A stretch of 64,000 bases of DNA, taken from NCBI RefSeq assembly GCF_947495255.1, contig NZ_CANLYI010000005.1:62001-126000 (forward strand). The letters are read 5' to 3'. Under the pieces are notes generated by a model that searched no databases, was not told the DNA's origin, and worked only from the letters and a program-made list of their open reading frames with translations. Source of the stretch: an uncultured Winogradskyella sp. (lineage in GTDB: Bacteria > Bacteroidota > Bacteroidia > Flavobacteriales > Flavobacteriaceae). The translations under genes were made by a program, and so were the position numbers. Below are positions 35,191-43,902 of this stretch, in pieces (the stretch's first letter is position 1; every line of letters starts with the position of its first letter).

Positions 35191-35991
35191 ATGAAAGCAG
35201 AAAAATATAAAATATTAGTGCTTTCAGATTTAAAGAAGACGGAAAGCACTATCTTAAAAAACAGTGTGAGTTTAGCAAAAATGATTGATGCAGAGATTGC
35301 ATTATTTCATGTTAAAAAACACATTGATATTGTAGGTGGTGACAATCAATTATCTGCAATTAGAGCATTAAATGAAGAGCATAATACTACCAAAAAAACT
35401 ATTGATACATCTGTAAAATCCTATGCGAAGGATTATGATGTAACAATTAAAGGGAGTTATGCATTTGGAAAAATAAAAGAAGAGATTCTAAAACAAATTA
35501 AGAGTTATAAACCAGATGTTATTGTTTTAGGACATCGAGACTCTAACCCTCTTCAACTTATTGGAGATGGCATAACAAAATTTGTTTTAAAAGAGTTTAA
35601 GGGTTACATAATGATTTCTTCAGATGAGAATGCATTAATACCCAATGAAAAAATGACTTTAGGTGTCTTTAATGATTCAAATAAATTTTTCAATACTGAG
35701 TTTTCTAAAGATGTAATTACACATACAGAAACTCCACTGAAATCATTTAAAATTATTAATAGTCAACAATCAGCTGCCAATATTATTGTTGACAAAGAGC
35801 AAAAGATGGTAGAATATGTTTTTGAACAAAATTCTAATGCCTTAAAAACACTCTCTTCATTTATTTTAAAAAACAAGGTGAATTTATTATGCGTGGATAG
35901 AACTGAAAATAAAACAAGAAACACGGGAGAAGCCTCATTGAGAGAGGTGGTGAATAAGTTGAATGTTTCATTATTAGTTTCAGAAGCATAA
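35191..35991 (+). CDS. Universal stress (Usp) family protein
   Basis: This 266-residue protein is built as two Usp-like halves. The first begins KYKILVLSDLKKTESTILKN and contains DVIVLGHRDSNPLQLIGDGI, which resembles the GxxG...GS/T nucleotide loop in a degenerate form. The second half (LGVFNDSNKFFNTEFS) is more diverged, with NLLCVDRTENK. It has no signal peptide. Location between a SulP transporter and a carbonic anhydrase suggests a regulatory partner for bicarbonate uptake, for instance by nucleotide sensing, but that is speculation from context. Confidence 0.75.
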   Translation: MKAEKYKILVLSDLKKTESTILKNSVSLAKMIDAEIALFHVKKHIDIVGGDNQLSAIRALNEEHNTTKKTIDTSVKSYAKDYDVTIKGSYAFGKIKEEILKQIKSYKPDVIVLGHRDSNPLQLIGDGITKFVLKEFKGYIMISSDENALIPNEKMTLGVFNDSNKFFNTEFSKDVITHTETPLKSFKIINSQQSAANIIVDKEQKMVEYVFEQNSNALKTLSSFILKNKVNLLCVDRTENKTRNTGEASLREVVNKLNVSLLVSEA

Positions 35992-36029
35992 TAAATAACA
36001 ATTTTAATTAAACGTAAAAACAAAACATT

Positions 36030-36659
36030 ATGAAAGCACATACAAAAGAAACACAAGCAACAATGACACCTGAAAAGTCATTACAATATTTAAAAGAAGG
36101 AAACTTAAGGTTTCAAAATAATTTAAAAGCTAATAGAAACCTTTTAGAACAAGTTAATGATACAAGTGAAGGGCAGTTTCCATTCGCAACTATTTTAAGT
36201 TGTATAGATTCTAGAGTTTCTGCTGAGTTGGTATTTGATCAAGGGTTAGGTGATATTTTTAGTGTTCGTGTTGCAGGTAATATTGTAAATGAAGACATTT
36301 TAGGGAGTATGGAATTTGCATGCAAGTTAGCAGGTACAGAGCTTATTGTAGTTTTAGGACACACTAGTTGTGGTGCAGTAAAAGGAGCGTGTGATCATGC
36401 AGAAATGGGTAATTTAACTAAGTTAGTTCAAAAAATAACACCAGCAGTTAATGCGGTTAAAGAGCCAAAAGACGAAAGTTTAAGAACATCTAAAAACTTA
36501 GAGTTTGTAGATGAGGTATCACATATGAACGTGGAATTAATGATTGATAGAATTCATGCAGAAAGTCCAGTACTTACTGAAATGGAAAAAGCAGGTGAGA
36601 TTAAAATAATTGGTGCCATGTATGATGTAAATACTGGTGAAGTGAAGTTCTATGAATAG
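36030..36659 (+). CDS. Beta-carbonic anhydrase
   Basis: This is a 209-residue zinc enzyme interconverting CO2 and bicarbonate. The ligands C58, H111 and C114 and the D60-R62 dyad are visible in LSCIDSRVSAEL and VLGHTSCGAVKGA. It has no signal peptide, so it is cytosolic. This member has the family's FSVRVAGNIVNEDILGSMEF block and an EVSHMNVELMIDRI-type C-terminal region. The start codon at 36030 is assumed, since an internal ATG at 36063 is possible. It overlaps the DUF2490 gene by 8 bases. Confidence 0.92.
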   Translation: MKAHTKETQATMTPEKSLQYLKEGNLRFQNNLKANRNLLEQVNDTSEGQFPFATILSCIDSRVSAELVFDQGLGDIFSVRVAGNIVNEDILGSMEFACKLAGTELIVVLGHTSCGAVKGACDHAEMGNLTKLVQKITPAVNAVKEPKDESLRTSKNLEFVDEVSHMNVELMIDRIHAESPVLTEMEKAGEIKIIGAMYDVNTGEVKFYE

Positions 36660-37335
36660 AAGAAGACCTAAAAATAAAATAAATAAAATTGCAGCACTAA
36701 CCCTTGTGTTACTGCTGCCTTTTTTTGCCTTAGGCCAAGGTAGTAACTTAGGAAACTGGTTAATCTATATTGGAAACAAAAAACTAAATTCTAAATGGAA
36801 CATCCATAACGAAGTTCAGTATAGAAATTATAATGCAATTGGTGATTTAGAGCAATTATTATTAAGAACAGGAGTGGGTTACAATCTTACAGAAGGGAAT
36901 AACCTTTTGCTAGGTTATGGTTATATTTTGTCTGAAAATAATATAGGTGAATCTGATGATAAGGTCTCTGTAAATGAACATCGTATATTTCAGCAATTCA
37001 CAACAAAGCAAAATGTAGGTAAAGTGAGTTTAAGTCATCGCTATCGTTTTGAACAGCGTTTTGTTGAAAGTGATTTTAAAATGCGTTTACGGTATTTCTT
37101 AGGACTTAAAATTCCATTACAATACAAGGAAGGAGGAAATAACCCATTATATGTGTCTTTATATAACGAGATATTTTTAAATACGGAGTCCTCAGTTTTT
37201 GATAGAAATAGGGTGTTTGGAGGCTTAGGTTATAAATTTTCAGATAATTTAAGATTTGAATTAGGTTACATGAATCAATTCTTTGAAAAATCAGGAAGAG
37301 ATCAAATAAATTTGATAGCATTTGTCAACTTATAG
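36652..37335 (+). CDS. DUF2490 outer-membrane beta-barrel protein
   Basis: This 227-residue protein has a signal peptide (ALTLVLLLPFFALGQG) and a beta-barrel pattern typical of DUF2490: LGNWLIYIGNKKLNSKWNIH, EVQYRNYNAIGDLEQLLLRT, GVGYNLTEGNNLLLGYGYIL, and a SLSHRYRFEQRFVES strand. The C-terminus ends in F-V-N-L, like an outer-membrane insertion signal. The ATG lies inside the end of the carbonic anhydrase gene. Placement in the bicarbonate cluster suggests a porin-like or outer-membrane accessory role, but this has not been shown for DUF2490. Confidence 0.8.
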   Translation: MNRRRPKNKINKIAALTLVLLLPFFALGQGSNLGNWLIYIGNKKLNSKWNIHNEVQYRNYNAIGDLEQLLLRTGVGYNLTEGNNLLLGYGYILSENNIGESDDKVSVNEHRIFQQFTTKQNVGKVSLSHRYRFEQRFVESDFKMRLRYFLGLKIPLQYKEGGNNPLYVSLYNEIFLNTESSVFDRNRVFGGLGYKFSDNLRFELGYMNQFFEKSGRDQINLIAFVNL

Positions 37336-37377
37336 CGAAATATTTATTACTTTATAAAAAATACTAATAACTAAACT

Positions 37378-39240
37378 ATGAAGAACTTGTTTTCTAATAT
37401 TAAAGGTGATGCCTTTGGAGGTATTACAGCCGGAATTGTAGCATTGCCATTAGCATTAGCCTTTGGTGTTTCTTCAGGTTTAGGACCAGAAGCAGGTCTG
37501 TATGGTGCCATTTTTATTAGTTTTTTTGCTGCTCTTTTTGGAGGCACAGCTACACAAATATCTGGACCAACCGCACCAATGACAGCAGTAAGTATGGTTA
37601 TAATTGCAGGTATTGTTGCAGCAAATGATGGGAGTGTAGAAAAGGCTTTGCCAGCTATCCTTAGCGTATTTTTATTAGCAGGTCTTATTCAAATTGGTTT
37701 AGGTTTTATAGGTGTAGGTAAGTATATAAGGTATATTCCTTATCCTGTTGTTTCTGGTTTTATGACAGCTATTGGTGTTATAATTCTATTGACACAAATA
37801 CTGCCATCTATTGGGTATTATCCTAAAGAAGACGCAGCGTTTGTAGAACAATTTAAACCTCAAGCCGAAGAAGTTATTCTCGAAAATATTTTAAAAGAAG
37901 AAGCAGGTGAGGGTATTTTGGTTTTAGAGGATTTTAAAGAAACCATTAATCGTGCGCATTCAATTACACCAGAACAAGTTTTAAATGAATCTCAAACCTT
38001 GGCAGCAAAAGAAGCCTCAGGTACAATAGGAGCATTAAAAGTATTACCAAGAGCATTAAAAAATATTAATTGGTTAGAGCTTATTTTAGCATTAGGAACT
38101 ATTTTAATTATTTATGGTTTTAAACGAATTACAACGGCCATACCAAGCACATTGGTTGCATTGGTTATTATGTCTGGTATTGCCTATGGGTTTAATTTAG
38201 GCTACAGACCAATTTCCGAAATACCAGGTGGTATTCCAATTCCACGACTAGAAATGTTTACCAGTTTTAGTTTAGGAAGTATAACACCTTATATTTTTAC
38301 AGCACTTACATTATCGCTTTTAGGAGCTATAGATTCTTTATTAACTAGTGTAGTTGCTGATAATATGACAAAAACCAAACATAAACCCAACAAAGAATTA
38401 ATTGGTCAAGGTATAGGAAATAGTATTGGTGCTATTTTTGGAGGAATTCCTGGAGCTGGAGCAACGATAAGAACCGTAGTGAATATTAATGCAGGAGGAA
38501 AAACAAGGTTGTCTGGTATGATTGCTGGTGTTATGTTATTATTAATTATGCTAGTATTAGCCCCTGTTGCATCTAAAATTCCGGCTGCAGTTTTAGCAGG
38601 TATACTAATAACTGTTGGTATTGGTGTAATGGATTATAAGGGGCTTAAAGCGATTCCTAGTTTACCTAAAGACATCAAATTTGGGCCAATAAAATTAAGT
38701 TCAGAAGTTTTAATAATGCTAGTTGTATTATTACTATCTACATTTTGGGATTTAATTTATGCTGTAGGGATTGGACTTGTAATTGCTTCTCTAATGTTTA
38801 TGAAGAAAATAGGCGATTTAACAGCAGAACGATCAGATGTTAAGTCATTAAAAGAAGAAGCTTGGGAGGACGAATCCGATTTTCCACAACAATTAAAAGA
38901 AGAAGTTTTTATAAAACACTTAAAAGGACCATTATTTTTTGGGTCTACAAGTGATTTTCAGGCTTTAACAGAGCAAATTCCAAATACTGCCAAAACCGTT
39001 ATTTTGCGTTTAGGACGTATGCAGTATATGGACCAATCGGGTCTTTATGCTATGGAAGATATGCTGCAAGAATTGAAGAAAAATGATGTAGAAGTATTGT
39101 TTGTAGGTCTTTTAAAACAGCCTAGATACATGATGGAACGTATTGATATTATTCCTGATTTTATTCCTAATGAGCATATTTTTAAAGATTTTAAAACTTG
39201 CTTAAAATGGGTGAGAAGTAATGTAGAAGACGTATCTTAG
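37378..39240 (+). CDS. SulP family anion transporter with STAS domain
   Basis: This is a 620-residue SulP permease, longer than the first, with the family core AGIVALPLALAFGVSSGLGP, GGTATQISGPTAPMTAVSMV, and GQGIGNSIGAIFGGIPGAGA. A ~75-residue insert (~160-235, FKPQAEEVILENILKEEAGE) forms an extended loop between helices. The C-terminal STAS domain (~510-610) is well formed, with ILRLGRMQYMDQSGLYAMED carrying the DxSG motif. STAS domains in this family regulate activity or bind nucleotides. It is followed five bases later by a second carbonic anhydrase, strengthening a bicarbonate role. Confidence 0.9.
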   Translation: MKNLFSNIKGDAFGGITAGIVALPLALAFGVSSGLGPEAGLYGAIFISFFAALFGGTATQISGPTAPMTAVSMVIIAGIVAANDGSVEKALPAILSVFLLAGLIQIGLGFIGVGKYIRYIPYPVVSGFMTAIGVIILLTQILPSIGYYPKEDAAFVEQFKPQAEEVILENILKEEAGEGILVLEDFKETINRAHSITPEQVLNESQTLAAKEASGTIGALKVLPRALKNINWLELILALGTILIIYGFKRITTAIPSTLVALVIMSGIAYGFNLGYRPISEIPGGIPIPRLEMFTSFSLGSITPYIFTALTLSLLGAIDSLLTSVVADNMTKTKHKPNKELIGQGIGNSIGAIFGGIPGAGATIRTVVNINAGGKTRLSGMIAGVMLLLIMLVLAPVASKIPAAVLAGILITVGIGVMDYKGLKAIPSLPKDIKFGPIKLSSEVLIMLVVLLLSTFWDLIYAVGIGLVIASLMFMKKIGDLTAERSDVKSLKEEAWEDESDFPQQLKEEVFIKHLKGPLFFGSTSDFQALTEQIPNTAKTVILRLGRMQYMDQSGLYAMEDMLQELKKNDVEVLFVGLLKQPRYMMERIDIIPDFIPNEHIFKDFKTCLKWVRSNVEDVS

Positions 39241-39245
39241 ATGTT

Positions 39246-39872
39246 ATGGATTTAGATAATGTTTTTAGAAATAACGAAGAATGGATTAAAGCTAAATTAG
39301 CTGTTGATTCTAATTATTTTGAAGAATTAGGAAAAGGACAAAACCCTGAATTATTATTTATAGGTTGTTCAGATAGTCGCGTTGCAGCTGAGGAACTTAT
39401 GGGATTAGGGCCTGGTGATGTTTTTGTTCACAGAAATATCGCTAATATGATTGTAGGTACAGACGCAAACGGAATGTCTGTTGTTAATTACGCAGTAACG
39501 CATTTAAAGGTGAATCACGTTGTAGTATGCGGACATTATGAATGTGGAGGCGTAAAAGCCGCAATGCAGTCTGCAGATTTAGGCGTTTTAAATGGTTGGT
39601 TAAGAAATATTAGAGATGTTTACAGAATGCATCATGATGAGCTTAATGCTATTAAAGATGAATCTAAGAAATATGATCGTTTAGTAGAACTTAATGTTAA
39701 AGAGCAATGTGTTAATCTTATTAAAACAGCAGCTGTACAAAAAGCGTTTAGAGATCGTGGTCTAAAAGTGCATGGTTGGGTTTTTGATGTTCACACTGGT
39801 AAGCTTATAGACTTAAAAATAGATTTTGAAAAATATCTCAATGATATTATGGAAATTTATCATTTAGATTAA
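39246..39872 (+). CDS. can: Beta-carbonic anhydrase (Can type)
   Basis: This 208-residue beta-carbonic anhydrase is of the Can branch. Zinc ligands C41, H97 and C100 and the D43-R45 dyad lie in IGCSDSRVAAEELM and VCGHYECGGVKAAM. The GDVFVHRNIANM segment and HGWVFDVHTGKLIDL tail are diagnostic. It differs from the 36030 enzyme in its N-terminus and loops, so the two are not recent duplicates. It lies five bases after the SulP gene, and the pair should be co-translated. A bidirectional terminator follows. Confidence 0.93.
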   Translation: MDLDNVFRNNEEWIKAKLAVDSNYFEELGKGQNPELLFIGCSDSRVAAEELMGLGPGDVFVHRNIANMIVGTDANGMSVVNYAVTHLKVNHVVVCGHYECGGVKAAMQSADLGVLNGWLRNIRDVYRMHHDELNAIKDESKKYDRLVELNVKEQCVNLIKTAAVQKAFRDRGLKVHGWVFDVHTGKLIDLKIDFEKYLNDIMEIYHLD

Positions 39873-39876
39873 AAGT

Positions 39877-39908
39877 AAAAGAGCCACTATTTCTATAGTG
39901 GCTCTTTT
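39877..39908. terminator. Bidirectional intrinsic terminator
   Basis: AAAAGAGCCACTAT (39877-39890) pairs perfectly with ATAGTGGCTCTTTT (39895-39908) around TTCT. T-tails occur in both directions, serving the carbonic anhydrase operon and the convergent VCBS gene. Confidence 0.93.
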
Positions 39909-39914
39909 TTGATA

Positions 39915-41351
39915 TTAGTTTAAAATTATTTTTTGCGTTGTTTTAAAACTTCCTGAACTTAGCTCTAATAAATAGATGCCTTCAGTTAATGAGTTTAATT
40001 GGAGAGTTTTATTAAAATCGTTTTTCAGTCTTTTTTCAAAGACTTTTTGTCCAATATTTGAATATATAGTAATCTTACTAGAAGAAGATAGTTTGCTTTC
40101 ATCAAATAGCAGATTAACAATCTTGTTAGTTGTTGGATTTGGATAAGCGCTAAAGTCAATATGCAATGCAAAATCATGTACATCTAAACTTTCTTGTTGA
40201 TTGGTATAAACTTTTGTTATAGCATCATTATTGCTATTAAGTCCATTTAATACAAAGTCTAAATCACCATCATTGTCATAATCAGTCCAATCAGCCGAAC
40301 TAACATATGTTCCGTAAATGCCTATTTCTGCATTTGTATCTTCTATGAAATTTCCATTTGTGTTTTTATAAAACTTAGCATATGCCAATACGTTAGAATC
40401 TGCACCAGATATGAATAGGTCTAAATCTCCATCACTATCATAATCCACAAAATTAGAAGTTCCCCAATAAAGTTGTTTTAAAGTTGCTTGAGGGTTTTCG
40501 GTAAAGTTTCCATTACCATCATTATTGTATAAGACAGTAGAAGGGACATAAGAGGAATTAAATCCTGATAGTAATACGTCTATGTCTCCATCATTATCAT
40601 AATCTGCAGCGCTCGAAGTTGAAAAATAGACAGCTCCTAATGTAGAATTTGTACTCTCCGTAAAACCAGCAGAGCCATCATTAAAATATAGTTTTGTTTC
40701 TGGTGTGTAATTATTACTAAAACCAGTAAGTAATACATCTATATGTCCATCATTATTGGCATCAAAAGTTGTTATACTACTATAAGTACTTCCAAAAAAA
40801 GGCACCATAGATTCTATAAAATCACCTTCTGTATTTTGTAAATATAGTTTTGCAATGTAACTGTAATCAGAAGCAGATCCTGTAACTATTATGTCGCTTA
40901 AACCATCATTGTTTAAATCTTCTATTTTCATTTTTCCATTAGAAGTTCCTGGTATATTTAAAGTTTCACTAGTATATGAACCATTTCCGTCACTTATATA
41001 TAATACACTATTTTCTGTATCGTTTGAGTCATATCCAATAATAATAAAATCGGTAATTCCGTCGTTGTTATAATCTAATTTCCCAATTGATGAGAAATAA
41101 TAAGGGTCAATAGTAATAGGTAACAAGCCTATGTCATCTGATTGATAAGAGTAGAGTCCGGAAAAAGCATTATAATTAGTATCGTAGCCAGAAATTAATA
41201 ATTCATCCTTACCACTATTGTCTCTATTTATCCATGTAGCTTCGCCATAAAGAATACCTGTTAAACTAACTTCGGTATTTTCGGTAAATTGTTGTGAATA
41301 AGAAAATTGTACTACAATAAATAAGAGGATTATTAGCTTTTGTGTTTTCAT
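39915..41351 (-). CDS. Secreted VCBS/FG-GAP repeat protein with T9SS sorting domain
   Basis: This 478-residue protein has a signal peptide (IILLFIVVQFSYSQ), then at least six calcium-binding FG-GAP/VCBS-type repeats with DxDxDGxxD loops (DYNNDGITDFII, DLNNDGLSDIIV, DANNDGHIDVLL, DYDNDGDIDVLL, DYDSDGDLDLFI, DYDNDGDLDFVL), probably a beta-propeller. The C-terminus (~400-478, FSAYPNPTTNKIVNLLFDES then ELSSGSFKTTQKIIL) is a type A T9SS sorting domain, so it should be exported by type IX secretion and fixed at the surface. A Fur-like palindrome lies 32-48 bases upstream. No haem role is known, but it shares that site with the haem genes. Confidence 0.85.
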   Translation of the reverse strand: MKTQKLIILLFIVVQFSYSQQFTENTEVSLTGILYGEATWINRDNSGKDELLISGYDTNYNAFSGLYSYQSDDIGLLPITIDPYYFSSIGKLDYNNDGITDFIIIGYDSNDTENSVLYISDGNGSYTSETLNIPGTSNGKMKIEDLNNDGLSDIIVTGSASDYSYIAKLYLQNTEGDFIESMVPFFGSTYSSITTFDANNDGHIDVLLTGFSNNYTPETKLYFNDGSAGFTESTNSTLGAVYFSTSSAADYDNDGDIDVLLSGFNSSYVPSTVLYNNDGNGNFTENPQATLKQLYWGTSNFVDYDSDGDLDLFISGADSNVLAYAKFYKNTNGNFIEDTNAEIGIYGTYVSSADWTDYDNDGDLDFVLNGLNSNNDAITKVYTNQQESLDVHDFALHIDFSAYPNPTTNKIVNLLFDESKLSSSSKITIYSNIGQKVFEKRLKNDFNKTLQLNSLTEGIYLLELSSGSFKTTQKIILN

Positions 41352-41382
41352 GATTTTTTATTTTCTGTTAATTGATTCATTA

Positions 41383-41399
41383 TTTAGAATGATTCTAAA
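41383..41399 (-). promoter_or_regulatory. Fur-like palindrome (8-1-8) before the VCBS gene
   Basis: TTTAGAAT, a central G, and ATTCTAAA form a perfect palindrome whose inner 7-1-7 (TTAGAATNATTCTAA) has the geometry of Fur/PerR-family boxes. It is followed by GTTTGA, as at 42735-42751. It lies upstream of the minus-strand gene at 41351. Confidence 0.6.
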
Positions 41400-41415
41400 G
41401 TTTGAAATATGATAA

Positions 41416-41448
41416 AAAAAGAAGAGTTGATTTTACACTCTTCTTTTT
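41416..41448 (-). terminator. Terminator after the T9SS HmuY-like gene
   Basis: AAAAAGAAGAGT (41416-41427) pairs with ACTCTTCTTTTT (41437-41448), with a T-run on the minus strand. It separates the haem genes from the VCBS gene, so the latter needs its own promoter. Confidence 0.85.
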
Positions 41449-41470
41449 CTAAAATTAAATAGGTTATCCG

Positions 41471-42724
41471 CTATTTTAGAATAAGTTTCTTAGTAATACT
41501 CTGATTTCCTGATGCAAATTGTAGTACATAAACACCATCAGCTAAGGATGATAAATCTAGAGATTTGTTATAGAAACCTCCCTTTGAATTTAAGTTAGTT
41601 TCAAATACTTTTTTGCCTGTTATAGAGAAAATAGAAACACTATTACTGTTAGAGTTTAAAGGATTAACATCGTAAATCAAATTGATTTGTTTATCTGTTG
41701 AGGGATTAGGATAGATACCGAAAGAAACGGAAGTGTTAACGTCTTCAATACTTAGAGCGTTAGTTACATTTTCAAAATTAAATTCTATATCGCCTGTACT
41801 ACTACCTCCAAAAGCTGTAAAATATAATCTATATACTGTATCATCTGTATATTTAACGTAATAGGCTTGGTTAGAGTTGATGTCGTAAGTGTACGAAGCG
41901 TTTAGAGTTTTCCAATCGTAACCAACGGTATTGATTTCGTCTGAATAATTAAGATTAGGGCTAGTTGGCATACCGCTTGGTTCATCGTTTTGTGACACAG
42001 TTACTTCATCACTATGTAAAACACCAGTTACAGGGTAAAATACTGTACCGTCACCAAAATAATCTGTCGCATATTTTGTAAATACAAAATCCCAATCTGC
42101 AATTGCTGGTTCTGCAACTACTTCTGCATTATTTTGTAAAGAATAATAGTTGTATTTATTATCTGGGTTATTAGTGTTTGGTATCGTTACAGTTTGATCA
42201 GCACTCCAAGCGGATGTATTTGCATCCCAAGTGGCATATTTAAAAGTATAGCCAGCAGCATAACTCTCGTTGATAAATTTTCTGTAGGTACCATCAGCAT
42301 ATTTTAAAACAAAAACAATGGTTCCGTCTACACCATGTGTAACGGGATTATACTCACCAAATCCATAAGTAGCTGAGCCTTGTTCAAAGGCACCACCACT
42401 CCATGTTGTTTCACTATTGTAAAGCGGTGTCCAATTGGTTTCATTAGCTACATCAACTGTATTATAGTCCGTGGCTGTACTAGCAGCCTCAAAAACTTCT
42501 ATACCAATACCACTATTAACGCGCATTCCAAAGTTATAAGAGCTTGTTCTTAAGAAAGCAATATCCCAAGAATTAGCTGTAAAAGATGTGGCTGTTTCTG
42601 TACTTAATTTGTAATACACCTGGTCAGTGTAACTAGGTTGCATAGATAAGTTGACTACGGTTTCTTGTGCGAAGGCCGTAGCGCTAATTAATACGAAAGT
42701 TAAAAATTGTAATGTTCTTTTCAT
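41471..42724 (-). CDS. HmuY-like protein with T9SS sorting domain
   Basis: This is a 417-residue exported protein with a signal peptide (LTFVLISATAFAQ). The body resembles HmuY haem-binding proteins, with SWDIAFLRTSSYNFGMRVNS near residues 53-72 and IADWDFVFTKY further on. A C-terminal T9SS sorting domain follows (~335-417, SFGIYPNPSTDKQINLIYD then FASGNQSITKKLIL). HmuY proteins capture haem and hand it to a TonB receptor, and secretion by T9SS would place this copy on the surface or in the medium. It follows the HmuY lipoprotein gene after a terminator and has its own Fur-like site overlapping the translation-start region. Confidence 0.78.
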   Translation of the reverse strand: MKRTLQFLTFVLISATAFAQETVVNLSMQPSYTDQVYYKLSTETATSFTANSWDIAFLRTSSYNFGMRVNSGIGIEVFEAASTATDYNTVDVANETNWTPLYNSETTWSGGAFEQGSATYGFGEYNPVTHGVDGTIVFVLKYADGTYRKFINESYAAGYTFKYATWDANTSAWSADQTVTIPNTNNPDNKYNYYSLQNNAEVVAEPAIADWDFVFTKYATDYFGDGTVFYPVTGVLHSDEVTVSQNDEPSGMPTSPNLNYSDEINTVGYDWKTLNASYTYDINSNQAYYVKYTDDTVYRLYFTAFGGSSTGDIEFNFENVTNALSIEDVNTSVSFGIYPNPSTDKQINLIYDVNPLNSNSNSVSIFSITGKKVFETNLNSKGGFYNKSLDLSSLADGVYVLQFASGNQSITKKLILK

Positions 42725-42734
42725 TGGTCTGTTA

Positions 42735-42751
42735 TTTAAAATGATTCTAAA
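42735..42751 (-). promoter_or_regulatory. Fur-like palindrome before the T9SS HmuY gene
   Basis: TTTAAAAT, G, ATTCTAAA is a one-mismatch palindrome, almost identical to 41383-41399, and the shared flank continues as GTTTGA. The centre is 19 bases upstream of the minus-strand ATG. Confidence 0.55.
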
Positions 42752-42768
42752 GTTTGATTTAAGTTGTA

Positions 42769-42796
42769 AAAAAAGAGTAGCGAACTACTCTTTTTT
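42769..42796 (-). terminator. Terminator after the HmuY lipoprotein gene
   Basis: AAAAAAGAGTAG (42769-42780) and CTACTCTTTTTT (42785-42796) close a CGAA tetraloop, with T-runs in both directions. Only 11 bases separate it from the stop at 42808. Confidence 0.9.
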
Positions 42797-42807
42797 AGTT
42801 GTTGTCT

Positions 42808-43890
42808 TTATTGTAGTAAGCTGTAAACAAATTTTGGATGACCACGTTCACCATCGTCACTATACATGGCTAAAAATTGCATTTTATAATAGTTACCAGC
42901 TGTGTCATTTATTATATAGAAAACTGTATCTATTAATGCAGGCGAACTACTTGGTCCTCCACCAACTCTCCAAGTACTACCTATGTTACGTTGGTCATTA
43001 TCAAAAGCAATTGATAAAGCATCAGATAAAGTAAAATCTTCGTAGGTGTACGTATCTGTTTCCGTATCAATCTTATAAGAAACAGCACCTCCTTTTGTAT
43101 TTGTTACTACAAAATCTGAATAACCATAAGAGCCGTATCCTTCAATTTCATTAGTAAATACAGTAAAATTTAAATCCCAATCGGTTTTTTCTGGTTCAAC
43201 GCTTACCTCAGACTCAGTATTAAAACTAAAGAAGGTAAAATTATAAGCACTGTTTTTAGAAATTGTAACTTCTTGGTGTGTGGTATCATCTAAATCGGCA
43301 TATTGAAGCACATAATCATTACCATCTAGCAGTACTCTAATTTTTTTCCATCCTCTAGCGTCTCCGGCAACAGTAACGCCTCCTGTAGCTGCAGCTTCAG
43401 TTCCAACTTCATATCCTAAGTTCACTAAATAAACGGGATTATCAGAATCTGTAGAAGAAATACCTTCAATTGCAGTTTCTGTAATTTGCCCAAATGGAGC
43501 ATCAATAAATTCCATATTATCAGCATCAAAAGTTCCAATTGCTACTTGTGGTTGTAGGTCTTGTACTTCAGTGGTTGTAGAACTTATAACGTCTATATCT
43601 GTTGAGGATAATTGAGCTGTTGCCATGTAAATTGAACCATTAATAGCGACTCTAAAATCCGAACCAGAATAAAAACCTAAGTCCCAAGAGTCTCTTTGTA
43701 CAGTAGTAGATGTGTTAGCACTTAAATCTACATAAACTTGATTTTCTTCGTTAGAACCTCCAACGTCAGGTGTGGCTGTTGCACCCTCAATTACAATATC
43801 TATTGGTCCAGAAGGTCCATCATCTTTTTCACAACTTGAAAATGCTATAATGCATAAACATAATGCGATTTTAATTAATTTGTTTGTCAT
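42808..43890 (-). CDS. HmuY family lipoprotein
   Basis: This 360-residue protein has a lipobox (LCIIAFSSC, C20). The mature region has HmuY-like blocks: SANTSTTVQRDSWDLGFYSG, DFRVAINGSIYMATAQ, then TDWDLNFTVFTNEIEG, and a KMQFLAMYSDDGERGHP segment near the end. HmuY in Porphyromonas is a haem-binding lipoprotein partner of the HmuR receptor. Here it lies 12 bases downstream of the TonB receptor gene in one operon, which strongly supports a haem role. An acidic linker (EGATATPDVGGSNEEN) follows the lipid anchor. Confidence 0.85.
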   Translation of the reverse strand: MTNKLIKIALCLCIIAFSSCEKDDGPSGPIDIVIEGATATPDVGGSNEENQVYVDLSANTSTTVQRDSWDLGFYSGSDFRVAINGSIYMATAQLSSTDIDVISSTTTEVQDLQPQVAIGTFDADNMEFIDAPFGQITETAIEGISSTDSDNPVYLVNLGYEVGTEAAATGGVTVAGDARGWKKIRVLLDGNDYVLQYADLDDTTHQEVTISKNSAYNFTFFSFNTESEVSVEPEKTDWDLNFTVFTNEIEGYGSYGYSDFVVTNTKGGAVSYKIDTETDTYTYEDFTLSDALSIAFDNDQRNIGSTWRVGGGPSSSPALIDTVFYIINDTAGNYYKMQFLAMYSDDGERGHPKFVYSLLQ

Positions 43891-43902
43891 GATATTTAGT
43901 GT

